Assembly: GCF_030285365.1 (NCBI RefSeq)
Contig: NZ_JASVDS010000005.1
Location: 186,001-250,000, forward strand
DNA length: 64,000 nucleotides
Direction: 5' to 3'
From: Roseateles subflavus
GTDB lineage: Bacteria > Pseudomonadota > Gammaproteobacteria > Burkholderiales > Burkholderiaceae_C
Every line of letters starts with the position of its first letter. The first letter of the stretch is position 1. A program made the position numbers and the translations under genes. This document shows, in pieces, positions 9,777 through 18,646 of the stretch. The notes beneath the pieces are model-generated. The model had not been told where the DNA came from, ran no database searches, and saw only the letters and a program-made list of their open reading frames with translations.

Positions 9777-12089
9777 ATGAGTGCCACGCTGAGCGCCGCC
9801 GCATTGAACCCACCTGCGGGAGCGGCCGCCACGGTGCCCGCCCCTGCGGCCGGCGCCGCCGACCCGGCGATGGCGGGCCCGTCCGCGGCCTGCGACGATG
9901 CCGCGCAACTGGACCGCTACACCGACTGGCGCGAGGAAGGCGGGCGCCGCCTCGGCCGCTCGCAGCTGCAGCTCTCCGGCATGCATTGCGCCGCCTGCGC
10001 CGGCCTCATCGAGCGCGCCCTGCTGGGACAGGCCGGCGTGCTCGAGGCCCGGGTCAACAGCGCCGCCGAACGCCTCCAGGTGCAGTGGGATCCCGCGCAG
10101 ACGCAGGTGTCCCGCCTGATCCAGGCCATCGAGCGGGCAGGCTATGGGGCGGTGCCGGATCTTGCCGCGCCCGCTCGCCAGTTGCGCGAGAAGGAGCACC
10201 GCCAGGCGCTGTGGCGTCTCTTCGTTGCCAGCTTCCTGATGATGCAGGTGATGATGCTGGCCACGCCCATCTACGTCGCGGCCCCGGGTGACATGGAGCC
10301 GGACCTGCGCAATCTGCTGCAGTGGGGCGAATGGGTGCTCAGCCTGCCGGTGATGCTCTTCTCGGCCGGCCCCTTCTTCAGCGCGGCCTGGCGCCAGTTG
10401 CGCACCCGCAGCCTTGGCATGGACGTGCCGGTGGCGCTCGGTCTGCTGGTGACTTTCGTCGCCAGCACCGGCGCGGTCTTCGACCCGGCCGGCATCTTCG
10501 GCCACGAGGTCTACTTCGATTCGCTCACGATGTTCGTCAGCTTCCTGCTGGGCGGGCGCTACCTGGAGCTGCGTGCGCGGCACAAGGTCGCACGCTCGCT
10601 GGAGCTGGCGGGGGACCGCCTGCCCGAGCTGGTGCAGCGGCAGCAGCCCGACGGGCAGTTCGTCGCCGTAGGCGTCTCCGACCTGCGGGTCGGCGATCGC
10701 GTGCGCATCCTCGTGGGGCAGGCCTTCCCTGGCGACGGCGTGGTGCTCGACGGTGCCAGCGCGGCGGACGAATCCCTGCTGAGCGGCGAGTCCCTGCCGG
10801 TGAGCAAGGCCGCCGGTGATGCGCTGGTGGCCGGCAGCGTCAATCTGCAGGCGCCCGTGCTGATGGAGGTGCGCGGCCTCGGCGCCGACACGCGCTATGA
10901 GTCCATCGTCCGGCTGATGCGCAGCGCGCTCACGCAGCGGCCGTCCCAGCTGCGGCTGGCCGATCGCGCCGCCGGGCCCTTCCTGTGGGGGGTGCTGGTG
11001 CTCGCAGCCGGTGCGGCCGTCGCCTGGAGCTGGATCGATCCCTCGCGGGCCGTGTGGGTGGCGGTGTCGGTGCTGATCGTGACCTGCCCGTGCGCCCTGT
11101 CGCTGGCGGCGCCGTCGGCCTGGCTCGCGGCCACGGGCCTGCTGGCGCGCCGCGGCGTGCTGCTGTCGCGCCTGGACCTGCTGGAGACGCTGGCCCAGGT
11201 GGACACGGTGGTGATGGACAAGACGGGCACGTTGACCGAGGACCGCATGCGCCTGGGCAAGACCTGGCCCCAGGAGCCGTCGGCGTCGGATCTGGCGGTG
11301 ATGCAGGCACTGGGGCGGCAGTCGCTGCATCCCTTTGCCCAGGCGGCGCTGGCGGCCTTCGAGGCGCAAGCGGATGTCGAGCTGCACGACGTCGTCGAGC
11401 ATCGAGGGCAGGGCATGGAGGCCACGGACGCCCAGGGCCGGCGCTGGCGCCTGGGTGCGGGCGGCTGGGCCGCGCCGGCCTGCCCGCAGCTGCCCTCGGC
11501 CCAGCTGTTGCTGAGCTGCGACGGGCAGGCCCGGCTCGCCCTGCAGTTCGAGGAGTCGCTGCGCCCTGATGCCGTGACTGCCGTGCAGTCGTTGCAGGGG
11601 CTGGGTCTGCAGGTCGAGCTGCTGTCAGGGGACCGCCCCGAGCGCGTGGCGGCCGTGGCACAGTCCGCCGGCATCGCGCAGGCCACGGGCGGGGCCACGC
11701 CAGAGGGCAAGCTGGCGCGCGTCGAGGCGCTGCAGGCCCAGGGCCGCCGGGTGCTCATGCTGGGCGACGGCATCAACGACGCGCCGGTGCTGGCGCGGGC
11801 CGACGCCAGCATCGCGATGGGGCAGGGCGCCCTGATCGCGCGGACGCAGGCGGATGCCGTGCTGCTGTCCGGACGCCTGTCCGAGCTGGCCCGCATGCGT
11901 GCACTGGCCCTGCGCACCCGCCGCGTGATCCGCCAGAACCTGGCCTGGTCCGCCGTCTACAACGCCGCCTGCATCCCGCTGGCGCTCACGGGCTGGCTGC
12001 CGCCCTGGGCCGCGGGCATCGGCATGGCCAGCAGCTCGCTGCTGGTGATCCTCAACGCCCTGCGCCTGGCGCGGGAAAGCAAGACCTGA
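9777..12089 (+). CDS. ccoI: Copper-translocating P1B-type ATPase for cbb3 oxidase assembly
   Basis: Moves copper across the inner membrane to supply the binuclear centre of the cbb3 oxidase (CcoI/FixI family). From the ATG at 9777 the protein has 770 residues. An Ala/Pro-rich N-terminus is followed by a heavy-metal domain with GMHCAAC (Cys71, Cys74), the SGES actuator motif, the copper-path CPC at 437-439, the phosphorylation motif DKTGTLT (Asp481) and GDGINDAP near 663. An in-frame GTG at 9741 is a possible alternative start. ccoS follows after 23 bp and then ccoN, so both maturation genes precede the structural operon. Confidence 0.94.
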   Translation: MSATLSAAALNPPAGAAATVPAPAAGAADPAMAGPSAACDDAAQLDRYTDWREEGGRRLGRSQLQLSGMHCAACAGLIERALLGQAGVLEARVNSAAERLQVQWDPAQTQVSRLIQAIERAGYGAVPDLAAPARQLREKEHRQALWRLFVASFLMMQVMMLATPIYVAAPGDMEPDLRNLLQWGEWVLSLPVMLFSAGPFFSAAWRQLRTRSLGMDVPVALGLLVTFVASTGAVFDPAGIFGHEVYFDSLTMFVSFLLGGRYLELRARHKVARSLELAGDRLPELVQRQQPDGQFVAVGVSDLRVGDRVRILVGQAFPGDGVVLDGASAADESLLSGESLPVSKAAGDALVAGSVNLQAPVLMEVRGLGADTRYESIVRLMRSALTQRPSQLRLADRAAGPFLWGVLVLAAGAAVAWSWIDPSRAVWVAVSVLIVTCPCALSLAAPSAWLAATGLLARRGVLLSRLDLLETLAQVDTVVMDKTGTLTEDRMRLGKTWPQEPSASDLAVMQALGRQSLHPFAQAALAAFEAQADVELHDVVEHRGQGMEATDAQGRRWRLGAGGWAAPACPQLPSAQLLLSCDGQARLALQFEESLRPDAVTAVQSLQGLGLQVELLSGDRPERVAAVAQSAGIAQATGGATPEGKLARVEALQAQGRRVLMLGDGINDAPVLARADASIAMGQGALIARTQADAVLLSGRLSELARMRALALRTRRVIRQNLAWSAVYNAACIPLALTGWLPPWAAGIGMASSSLLVILNALRLARESKT

Positions 12090-12112
12090 CCCCAGGCGGT
12101 CGGGCGCATGAC

Positions 12113-12295
12113 ATGGACATTCTCTATCTGCTGATTCCGATGTCGGTGGTGCTGGTGCTGCTGATCGTCGGGGTGTTCGGCTGGGCCATCAACAGTGGCC
12201 AGCTGGACGATCTCGAGCGCGAAGGCGAGCGCATTCTGGACGATGAATCTCAGGGGGTTGATGGCGATCAAGCCATGAACAAAGTAATCCCCTAA
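12113..12295 (+). CDS. ccoS: cbb3 oxidase assembly protein CcoS
   Basis: A 60-residue single-span membrane protein starting MDILYLLIPMSVVLVLLIVG, with the FGWAINSGQLDDLEREGERI segment diagnostic of CcoS. It is needed to insert the haem and copper cofactors into CcoN. The 3' end of its coding sequence contains the FNR box for ccoN, so the two functions share DNA. Confidence 0.93.
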   Translation: MDILYLLIPMSVVLVLLIVGVFGWAINSGQLDDLEREGERILDDESQGVDGDQAMNKVIP

Positions 12296-12299
12296 GAAT
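12258..12299 (+). promoter_or_regulatory. FNR-dependent promoter of ccoNOQP
   Basis: A perfect FNR box TTGAT-GGCG-ATCAA at 12258-12271 lies inside the end of ccoS. A -10-like TAAGAAT begins at 12293, again 28.5 bp from the box centre, exactly as upstream of ccoI. The inferred start near 12306 is 27 bp before the ccoN ATG. Confidence 0.82.
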
Positions 12300-12332
12300 C
12301 CAGTGGTCAATCAAGTGTGAAGGAGCACGTCA

Positions 12333-13772
12333 ATGGCAAGTGTCGCTCAGCCGGCCGGGCCGGTTTATGAGGACGGTGTCGTCAGAGCGTTTGCGCTCGC
12401 GGCCGTCCTGTGGGGCATCGTGGGCATGCTGGTGGGGGTGGTCATCGCCGCCCAGCTGGCATGGCCCGAGCTCAATCTCGGAATTCCCTGGCTCAGCTAC
12501 GGCCGATTGCGGCCCCTGCACACCAACGCGGTGATCTTCGCGTTCGGTGGTTGCACGCTGTTTGCCACCTGCTACCACGTGGTGCAGCGCACCGGCCAGA
12601 CACGCCTGTTCGCGCCCGGCCTGGCCTGGTTCACCTTCGTGGGCTGGCAGCTGGTCATCCTGGCCGCAGCGATCACGCTGCCGCTGGGTATCACGTCCGG
12701 CAAGGAATACGCTGAGCTCGAATGGCCCGTCGACATCCTGATCACGCTGGTCTGGGTCTCGTTCGCCATCGTGTTCTTCGGCTCCGTCGGCATCCGCAAG
12801 ATCCGCCACATCTACGTGGCGAACTGGTTCTTCGGTGCCTTCATCATCGCCGTCGCCCTGCTGCATCTGGTCAACAGCGCCGCCATCCCGGTGAGCCTGT
12901 TCAAGAGCTACTCGGCCTACGCCGGTGTGCAGGACGCCATGGTGCAATGGTGGTACGGCCACAATGCCGTGGGCTTCTTCCTGACCGCAGGCTTCCTGGG
13001 GATGATGTACTACTACATCCCGAAGCAGGCCGGCCGTCCGGTGTACAGCTATCGCCTGTCGATCGTGCACTTCTGGGCCCTGATCTTCACCTACATGTGG
13101 GCGGGCCCCCACCACCTGCACTACACCGCGCTGCCCGACTGGGCGCAGTCGGTGGGCATGCTGTTCTCGCTGGTGCTGCTGGCTCCCTCCTGGGGCGGCA
13201 TGATCAACGGCATCATGACCCTGTCGGGTGCCTGGCACAAGCTGCGTGACGACCCGATCCTGAAGTTCCTGATCGTGTCCCTGTCGTTCTACGGCATGTC
13301 GACCTTCGAGGGTCCGATGATGTCGATCAAGACGGTGAACGCCCTGAGCCACTACACGGACTGGACCGTCGGCCACGTGCACTCCGGTGCCCTGGGTTGG
13401 GTGGGCCTGATCTCCATGGGTTCGCTGTATCACCTGATCCCGCGCATGTTCGGCCGCACCGAGATGTACTCCAAGCGCGCCATCGAGCTGCACTTCTGGG
13501 TCGCCACGCTCGGCATCGTGCTGTACATCGCCGCGATGTGGATCGCCGGCGTGATGCAGGGCCTGATGTGGCGTGCGGTCAATCCTGACGGCACCCTGGT
13601 CTACACCTTCGTCGAAAGCGTCAAGGCGACCTATCCCTTCTACGTCATCCGTCTGTGCGGTGGCCTGCTGTACCTCGGCGGCATGCTGATCATGGCCTGG
13701 AACGTCGTGAAGACGGTCGGCGTCGGCAAGGTGCAGGCACAACCTGTCCCCGCTGTCGCGGCTCACGCCTGA
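12333..13772 (+). CDS. ccoN: cbb3-type cytochrome c oxidase subunit I
   Basis: Catalytic haem-copper subunit that reduces oxygen with high affinity and pumps protons. The 479-residue polytopic protein contains the haem ligand region [15 protein letters not shown], the CuB segment [20 protein letters not shown] and the [11 protein letters not shown] metal-binding motif. The later haem-ligand pair is in [18 protein letters not shown]. Start at the ATG after GAAGGAGC. It is the first gene of the ccoNOQP operon and the electrons arrive from CcoP and CcoO. Confidence 0.98.
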   Translation: MASVAQPAGPVYEDGVVRAFALAAVLWGIVGMLVGVVIAAQLAWPELNLGIPWLSYGRLRPLHTNAVIFAFGGCTLFATCYHVVQRTGQTRLFAPGLAWFTFVGWQLVILAAAITLPLGITSGKEYAELEWPVDILITLVWVSFAIVFFGSVGIRKIRHIYVANWFFGAFIIAVALLHLVNSAAIPVSLFKSYSAYAGVQDAMVQWWYGHNAVGFFLTAGFLGMMYYYIPKQAGRPVYSYRLSIVHFWALIFTYMWAGPHHLHYTALPDWAQSVGMLFSLVLLAPSWGGMINGIMTLSGAWHKLRDDPILKFLIVSLSFYGMSTFEGPMMSIKTVNALSHYTDWTVGHVHSGALGWVGLISMGSLYHLIPRMFGRTEMYSKRAIELHFWVATLGIVLYIAAMWIAGVMQGLMWRAVNPDGTLVYTFVESVKATYPFYVIRLCGGLLYLGGMLIMAWNVVKTVGVGKVQAQPVPAVAAHA

Positions 13773-13790
13773 GGCAAGGGAGAACTCAAC

Positions 13791-14417
13791 ATGGCTAACA
13801 ACAACCACGCCGTTTCCGGTCACGAGAAGATCGAGACCAGCAACTTCCTGATGATCGTGCTGGTGCTGCTGACGGTGGTCGTCGGCGGCATCGTGGAAAT
13901 CGTGCCGCTGTTCTTCCAGCGCTCGACCACCCAGGCGGTCGAAGGCCTCAAGCCCTACACCGCGCTGCAGCTGGCCGGCCGGGACGTCTACATCCGCGAG
14001 GGCTGCTACAACTGCCACTCGCAGATGATCCGTCCCTTCCGCGCCGAGACGCTGCGCTACGGCCACTACTCCGTGGCGGGCGAGTTCGTGTACGACCACC
14101 CCTTCCAGTGGGGCTCCAAGCGGACCGGTCCCGACCTGCACCGCGTGGGCGGCAAGTACAGCGACGAATGGCATCGCATCCACCTGAACAACCCGCGTGA
14201 CCTGGTCCCCGAGTCCAACATGCCGGCCTATCCGTGGCTCACCAAGGCCATGGTCGATCCGGCGGACATGGCGCCCAAGATGAAGGCCCTGCGTGTGGTC
14301 GGCGTGCCTTACACCGATGACGAGATCGCCAAGGCTGGCGAGGAAGTCAAGGGCAAGACCGAGCTGGATGCCGTCGTCGCCTACCTGCAGGTGATGGGCA
14401 CCGCCCTGAAGAAGTAA
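13791..14417 (+). CDS. ccoO: cbb3-type cytochrome c oxidase subunit II (mono-haem)
   Basis: Membrane-anchored c-type cytochrome that passes electrons to CcoN. The 208 residues include an N-terminal helix (about 20-43) and the single haem c site CYNCH in [15 protein letters not shown]. The axial methionine is in [11 protein letters not shown]. It starts 18 nt after ccoN with its own AAGGGAG site. Confidence 0.97.
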   Translation: MANNNHAVSGHEKIETSNFLMIVLVLLTVVVGGIVEIVPLFFQRSTTQAVEGLKPYTALQLAGRDVYIREGCYNCHSQMIRPFRAETLRYGHYSVAGEFVYDHPFQWGSKRTGPDLHRVGGKYSDEWHRIHLNNPRDLVPESNMPAYPWLTKAMVDPADMAPKMKALRVVGVPYTDDEIAKAGEEVKGKTELDAVVAYLQVMGTALKK

Positions 14418-14428
14418 GGAGGCCTCTC

Positions 14429-14608
14429 ATGGACGTCAATGACATCCGCATCGCCTTCACGCTGTTCTCCATGGTGATCTTCCTGGGCATCGTGTCCTGG
14501 GCGTTCTCCAAGCGGAACAAGCAATCCTTTGACGAGCTGGGCGGTCTGCCCCTGATGGACGATCAGGCCCCCGGCGCACTCTCCTCGCAAGGAGGCCGCA
14601 ATGAGTGA
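14429..14608 (+). CDS. ccoQ: cbb3-type cytochrome c oxidase subunit IV, CcoQ/FixQ
   Basis: A 59-residue protein translated from the ATG at 14429, starting MDVNDIRIAFTLFSMVIFLG with one transmembrane helix (about 7-27), a basic SKRNKQ border and an acidic tail ending GGRNE. CcoQ stabilises the oxidase complex. AAGGAGG stands 6-8 nt before the start. Its stop overlaps the ccoP start by 8 bp, so translation of the two is probably coupled. Confidence 0.93.
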   Translation: MDVNDIRIAFTLFSMVIFLGIVSWAFSKRNKQSFDELGGLPLMDDQAPGALSSQGGRNE

Positions 14609-15515
14609 CTTTTTCTCCAGCGGCTGGTCGACCTTTGTCGCAGCCGCCACCATCGCAGGGCTGGTCCTGTGCCTGGTGCTGCTGATCATCGCCAGCCGTC
14701 GTCGGGTGATGGCCGACGACAACACCACCGGCCACGTCTGGGACGTGGACCTGCGTGAGATGAACAACCCGCTGCCTCGCTGGTGGATGGGCCTGTTCGT
14801 GATCACGGTGGTGTTCTCGGGCATCTACCTGGCCATGTACCCGGGCCTGGGCAGCAGCGAGGGCACCCTCAAGTGGTCCAGCGCCGGCCAGTACGAGGCA
14901 GAGCAGGCCAAGGCCCGTGCGGCCCTGGAAGGCGTCTATGCCAAGTACCAGGCGATGGACGCGGCGGCCCTGTCCAAGGATCCGTCGGCCATGGCCATCG
15001 GCGAGCGCCTGTTCGCCAACAACTGCGCCGGCTGCCACGGCTCCGACGCCAAGGGCTCCAAGGGCTTCCCGAACCTCACCGACAACGACTGGCTGTACGG
15101 CGGCGCGCACGAGACCATCGTGCAGACCATCAACGGCGGTCGCAACGGCGTGATGCCCCCGATGGCCGCGGCCATCGGTGGTCCCGAGGACGTGAAGAAC
15201 GTGGCGAACTATGTGCTGAGCCTGTCGGGCAGCCCGCACAACTCGATCGCTGCCCAGCTGGGCAAGGCCAAGTTCGGCGCCTGCGCGGCCTGCCACGGTC
15301 CTGATGGCAAGGGCAACCAGGCCATCGGTGCCCCGAACCTGACCGACAAGGTCTGGCTGCACGGCTGGGGCGAGGACGCTGTCATTGCCATGATCAACAA
15401 CGGCAAGAACAACGTCATGCCGGCCCATGCCTCGCGCCTGAGCCCCGAGCAGATCCACGTCCTGGGTGCCTATGTGTGGAGCCTGTCGCAGGGCACCGCC
15501 GTCGCCGCCCAGTAA
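14601..15515 (+). CDS. ccoP: cbb3-type cytochrome c oxidase subunit III (di-haem)
   Basis: Di-haem c-type cytochrome that accepts electrons from soluble cytochromes or the bc1 complex. The 304-residue protein has two membrane helices near the N-terminus (about 10-32 and 62-82, the long CcoP form). The periplasmic domains have haem sites CAGCH and CAACH, each with a downstream methionine ligand (NGVMPPM and NNVMPAH). A ribosome site AAGGAGG lies inside the ccoQ end. Confidence 0.97.
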   Translation: MSDFFSSGWSTFVAAATIAGLVLCLVLLIIASRRRVMADDNTTGHVWDVDLREMNNPLPRWWMGLFVITVVFSGIYLAMYPGLGSSEGTLKWSSAGQYEAEQAKARAALEGVYAKYQAMDAAALSKDPSAMAIGERLFANNCAGCHGSDAKGSKGFPNLTDNDWLYGGAHETIVQTINGGRNGVMPPMAAAIGGPEDVKNVANYVLSLSGSPHNSIAAQLGKAKFGACAACHGPDGKGNQAIGAPNLTDKVWLHGWGEDAVIAMINNGKNNVMPAHASRLSPEQIHVLGAYVWSLSQGTAVAAQ

Positions 15516-15542
15516 CGTCCAACGCAGCAAGGATTGATCCCC

Positions 15543-17006
15543 ATGAGCAGTAGCAGCGACACCTCCTCGAGCGCCCCGAATCAAGCCCTCCCGGGCGATG
15601 ATGCAGCCCGCGAGATGGTGTCGCTCTACCAGGCTCAGAAGAAGATCTACCCCAAGGCCGTCAGCGGATGGTTCATCCGCTGGCGCTGGGCCTTGGTCTG
15701 GTTCACGCAGCTCCTGTTCTACGGGCTGCCCTGGCTGGAGTGGAATGCGCGGCAGGCGGTCCTGTTCGACCTCGGTGCGCGCCGGTTCTACATCTTCGGC
15801 ATGGTCCTGTATCCGCAGGACTTCATCTACCTCACGGCGCTGCTGCTGATCTCAGCCTACGCGCTCTTTCTTTTCACCGCAGTCGCCGGTCGACTGTGGT
15901 GCGGCTACGCTTGTCCGCAGACGGTCTACACCGAGATCTTCATGTGGATCGAGCGCAAGTTCGAAGGCGACCGCGCCGCCCGCATGAAGCTGGACGCCGC
16001 TCCCTGGTCCCTCGACAAGTTCATCCGCAAGGGCGGCAAGCAGGCGGCGTGGATCGCCCTGGCGCTCTGGACGGGCTTCACCTTCGTCGGCTACTTTACC
16101 CCCATCCAGGTCCTGGCGACCGAGGTGGCGGCCTTTGGCCTCGGGCCGTGGGAGCTGTTCTGGGTGCTGTTCTACGGCTTTGCCACCTACCTGTTCGCCG
16201 GCTACATGCGCGAGCAGGTCTGCAAGTACATGTGCCCGTACGCGCGCTTCCAGAGCGCGATGTTCGACAAGGACACGCTGATCATCAGCTACGACGCGGA
16301 GCGCGGCGAGCCGCGTGGCTCCCGCGGCCGCAAGATCGACATCAAGGCTGCCGGCCTGGGTTCCTGCATCGACTGCAATCTGTGCGTGCACGTCTGCCCC
16401 ACCGGCATCGACATCCGCAACGGCCTGCAGTACGAATGCATCGGCTGCGCCGCCTGCATCGACGTCTGCAATGGCGTGATGGACAAGATGGGCTACCCGC
16501 GTGGCCTCGTCCGCTACGACACGCAGAACGGCCTGAGCCAGCACCTGAGCCGCACGCAGCTGATCCGCCGCATGTTCCGGCCACGCGTGCTGGTCTACTC
16601 GAGCATCCTCGTCATCATCTGCATCGCGCTGTTCTGGCACATGCTCACGCGCACGCCGTTCAAGGTCGACGTGGTGCGGGACCGCGCCTCGCTGGCCCGG
16701 TTGGTGGACGATGGCTTCATCGAGAACGTCTACCGCCTGCAGGTCATGAACGCGACCGAGCAGACGCAGTCCTACACCGTGACCGCCGACGGCCTGCAGG
16801 GCCTGGCGATGACGCAGCCGCTGCACATGAGCGTCGGTCCGGCCGAGGCGCGCTGGGTGTCCGTGTCGCTTCGCGTCCCGCCGCAGACAGCACAATCGGC
16901 GGGCAGCGGTGCCCATGAGATCCATTTCCGCATCGTCCGTGATGCAGCCATTGGCGAGGAACAACGCCAGCTGGCCGAAAAATCCACCTTCGTGGTTCCC
17001 CGCTAG
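15543..17006 (+). CDS. ccoG: cbb3 oxidase accessory iron-sulfur membrane protein CcoG
   Basis: CcoG/FixG/RdxA is a polytopic ferredoxin-like protein thought to reduce copper for oxidase assembly. The 487-residue product has several helices in the first half with RLWCGYACPQTVYTEIF. Two 4Fe-4S motifs, CIDCNLCVHVCP and CIGCAACIDVC, follow, and a C-terminal Ig-like domain after the last helix (about 350-370) is typical of FixG. I chose the ATG at 15543 (after AAGGA) over an in-frame TTG 9 nt upstream. It is 27 bp downstream of ccoP and followed by the FixH-like gene. Confidence 0.95.
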   Translation: MSSSSDTSSSAPNQALPGDDAAREMVSLYQAQKKIYPKAVSGWFIRWRWALVWFTQLLFYGLPWLEWNARQAVLFDLGARRFYIFGMVLYPQDFIYLTALLLISAYALFLFTAVAGRLWCGYACPQTVYTEIFMWIERKFEGDRAARMKLDAAPWSLDKFIRKGGKQAAWIALALWTGFTFVGYFTPIQVLATEVAAFGLGPWELFWVLFYGFATYLFAGYMREQVCKYMCPYARFQSAMFDKDTLIISYDAERGEPRGSRGRKIDIKAAGLGSCIDCNLCVHVCPTGIDIRNGLQYECIGCAACIDVCNGVMDKMGYPRGLVRYDTQNGLSQHLSRTQLIRRMFRPRVLVYSSILVIICIALFWHMLTRTPFKVDVVRDRASLARLVDDGFIENVYRLQVMNATEQTQSYTVTADGLQGLAMTQPLHMSVGPAEARWVSVSLRVPPQTAQSAGSGAHEIHFRIVRDAAIGEEQRQLAEKSTFVVPR

Positions 17007-17015
17007 GAGCGCAAC

Positions 17016-17282
17016 ATGAGTGACTCGCAAACTGCTTCGACCCCGCCGCGTGCCTGGTGGCACGAGCGCATGATGTGGCTCGTCGTCGGCGGGCCGGCCG
17101 CGGTGGTCTGCGCCAGCTTCCTGACGCTGGGCATGGCCATCAAGCACCCGGACCCGGTGATCGAGACGCAGCAGCGCGTCTCTGCCGACAGCGCGGCTGA
17201 CGGCCCGCAGGCCGCGGCCCTGGCGCCCGCCATCGCGGCCCGCAACCATGCCGCCACTGGCGGTCCCGCGAGCGGCAAGTAA
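17016..17282 (+). CDS. Short FixH/CcoH-like membrane protein
   Basis: An 88-residue protein with one transmembrane helix (about 20-42) preceded by PPRAWWHERMMWLVVGG and followed by the FixH-like border GMAIKHPDPVIE. Family members of the usual size (about 150-170 residues) continue with a folded periplasmic domain. Here the rest is a short Ala-rich tail. CcoH/FixH interacts with the cbb3 oxidase and helps its assembly. Position directly after ccoG supports the assignment; the missing domain makes it tentative. Confidence 0.65.
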   Translation: MSDSQTASTPPRAWWHERMMWLVVGGPAAVVCASFLTLGMAIKHPDPVIETQQRVSADSAADGPQAAALAPAIAARNHAATGGPASGK

Positions 17283-17312
17283 GCCGCCGCAGTCCATCTG
17301 GAGGACACCGGG

Positions 17313-17600
17313 ATGGGACTGATAGGTGAGAAACCGGGCCCGGCGCGCTGGGCCATGCACATCCTCTGGCCGGCTTTCGTGATGGCCGGCGTCACCGAAG
17401 CGCTGGTCTTCACGCTCGTCGACCCCATGGACCTCAGCTGGTTCGGCGCCGCCCCCGTGCAGCTGAGCCGCGAGGCGGTCTACACGCTGGCCTTCATGGC
17501 CTTCTGGGTGCTGATCAGCCTGGCGTCGTCGATGACGCTCCTGCTGGCCCGGCTGCCGGCCGACGCCGTGCCCGGGCATCCGCGCCGCTGGCCGCAGTGA
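17313..17600 (+). CDS. Small membrane protein of the cco cluster, function unknown
   Basis: A 95-residue protein starting MGLIGEKPGPARWAMHILWP with three predicted hydrophobic segments (about 14-36, 53-72 and the C-terminal part). It follows the FixH-like gene by 30 bp with GGAGGACACCGGG before the ATG, and ends 86 bp before a bidirectional terminator, so it is probably the last gene of the ccoN-to-ccoG transcript. I recognise no domain; the context suggests an oxidase-related role. Confidence 0.65.
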   Translation: MGLIGEKPGPARWAMHILWPAFVMAGVTEALVFTLVDPMDLSWFGAAPVQLSREAVYTLAFMAFWVLISLASSMTLLLARLPADAVPGHPRRWPQ

Positions 17601-17683
17601 GCGGCCGGGGTGGCCTGGCGCCCCCAGACGCGTCCCCGCGTACGCTGACCTCCGGCCGCCATCGCGCCCGAACATCGCCCAAC

Positions 17684-17712
17684 AAAAAGCCCGCTCGAGA
17701 GCGGGCTTTGTT
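17684..17712. terminator. Bidirectional terminator between the cco cluster and fnr
   Basis: AAAGCCCGCT and AGCGGGCTTT form a 10-bp stem with a CGAG loop. On the minus strand it is followed by TTTTTGTT (end of fnr); on the plus strand by a weaker TTTGTT (end of the cco transcript). Confidence 0.88.
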
Positions 17713-17730
17713 CGTTCGGGGGCGCTGGCG

Positions 17731-18549
17731 TCAGGTGCAGTGCGCCGTGTTGACCAGCTTCTGCAGGCCGTTCTGGTCGATGATGCGGATCTGGCGCTGC
17801 TTCACCTCGAGCAGGCCCTCGTCCTGGAACTTGGAGAAGGTGCGGCTGACGGTCTCGAGCTTGAGGCCCAGATAGCTGCCGATCTCCTCGCGGGTCATGC
17901 GCAGCACGAGCGCGGAGGCGGAGAAGCCGCGCGCCTGCAGGCGTTGGGTGAGGTTCAGCAGGAAGGCGGCGAGGCGCTCCTCGGCACGCATGGAGCCCAG
18001 CAGCAGCATCACGCCGTGGTCGCGCACGATCTCGCGGCTCATGATCTTGTGGAACTGGTGCTGCAGGTCGGTGAACTCGCGGGAGAGTTCCTCGAGCTGG
18101 CTGTAGGGAATCACGCAGACCTGGCTGTCCTCGAGCGCCACGGCATCGCAGGAGTGGCGGTCATTGCTGATGCCATCGAGGCCCAGCAGCTCGCCGGCCA
18201 TCTGGAAGCCGGTGACCTGGTCACGGCCGTCTTCGGAGGACACGCAGGTCTTGAAGAAACCGGTGCGCACCGCGTACAGCGACTGGAAGGCATCGCCGGT
18301 GCGGAACAGGGTGTCCCCGCGGGACACATTGCGGCGCGTGGCCACCAGGTTGTCCAGCTGGTCCAGGTCCGATTGCGATAGGCCCACGGGCAGGCAAAGC
18401 TCGCGCAGGTTGCAGCTGGAGCATGCGACCTTGAAGGGCTCGATCTTGATCGGGGTCTGGGTATTCATGGTGCGCATTATGGGCTGGGACTGCGAGTTCA
18501 GCGGCGAATTGTCAATAGCCGCGGCCGGGGCAGGGGATGGGTTGAACAT
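17731..18549 (-). CDS. fnr: FNR-type oxygen-sensing transcription regulator
   Basis: CRP/FNR-family regulator whose 4Fe-4S cluster is lost in oxygen. From the ATG at 18549 it has 272 residues; GAGGAG lies 4-5 nt before this start, which favours it over the downstream ATG at 18468. Cluster ligands appear as Cys43, Cys46, Cys52 (VACSSCNLRELC) and Cys102 (FFKTCVSSEDG). A cyclic-nucleotide-like beta barrel and a C-terminal helix-turn-helix with ETVSRTFSKFQ follow; the E-SR residues contact TTGAT half-sites. The first 28 residues are an extension not needed for the family fold. Three matching FNR boxes are in this window, one in its own promoter region. Confidence 0.95.
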   Translation of the reverse strand: MFNPSPAPAAAIDNSPLNSQSQPIMRTMNTQTPIKIEPFKVACSSCNLRELCLPVGLSQSDLDQLDNLVATRRNVSRGDTLFRTGDAFQSLYAVRTGFFKTCVSSEDGRDQVTGFQMAGELLGLDGISNDRHSCDAVALEDSQVCVIPYSQLEELSREFTDLQHQFHKIMSREIVRDHGVMLLLGSMRAEERLAAFLLNLTQRLQARGFSASALVLRMTREEIGSYLGLKLETVSRTFSKFQDEGLLEVKQRQIRIIDQNGLQKLVNTAHCT

Positions 18550-18599
18550 GACGCTCCTCAAGGCTGGGGCCATTGTTTACCCGCGGCTTTTGATCAATC

Positions 18600-18613
18600 T
18601 TGATACAGGTCAA
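18600..18613. promoter_or_regulatory. FNR box between fnr and hemN
   Basis: TTGAT-ACAG-GTCAA matches the FNR consensus with one substitution. It is centred 57 bp from the fnr start and 40.5 bp from the hemN start. A -10-like AACAAT on the minus strand at 18577-18572 would fit autoregulation of fnr. On the hemN side class II spacing would put the transcript start at about the ATG itself. A second palindrome, TTGATCAA, lies beside it at 18590-18597. Confidence 0.75.
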
Positions 18614-18646
18614 TCAGTGCTTGTGCAGGCTTGGCACAGTGGCGAC

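Noticed and set aside
8013-11402. Very long minus-strand open frame (about 1,130 codons) across the two-component and ccoI genes
   Set aside because: It lies antisense to well-supported genes, is His/Gln/Arg-rich as expected for a GC-rich shadow frame, and has no domain.
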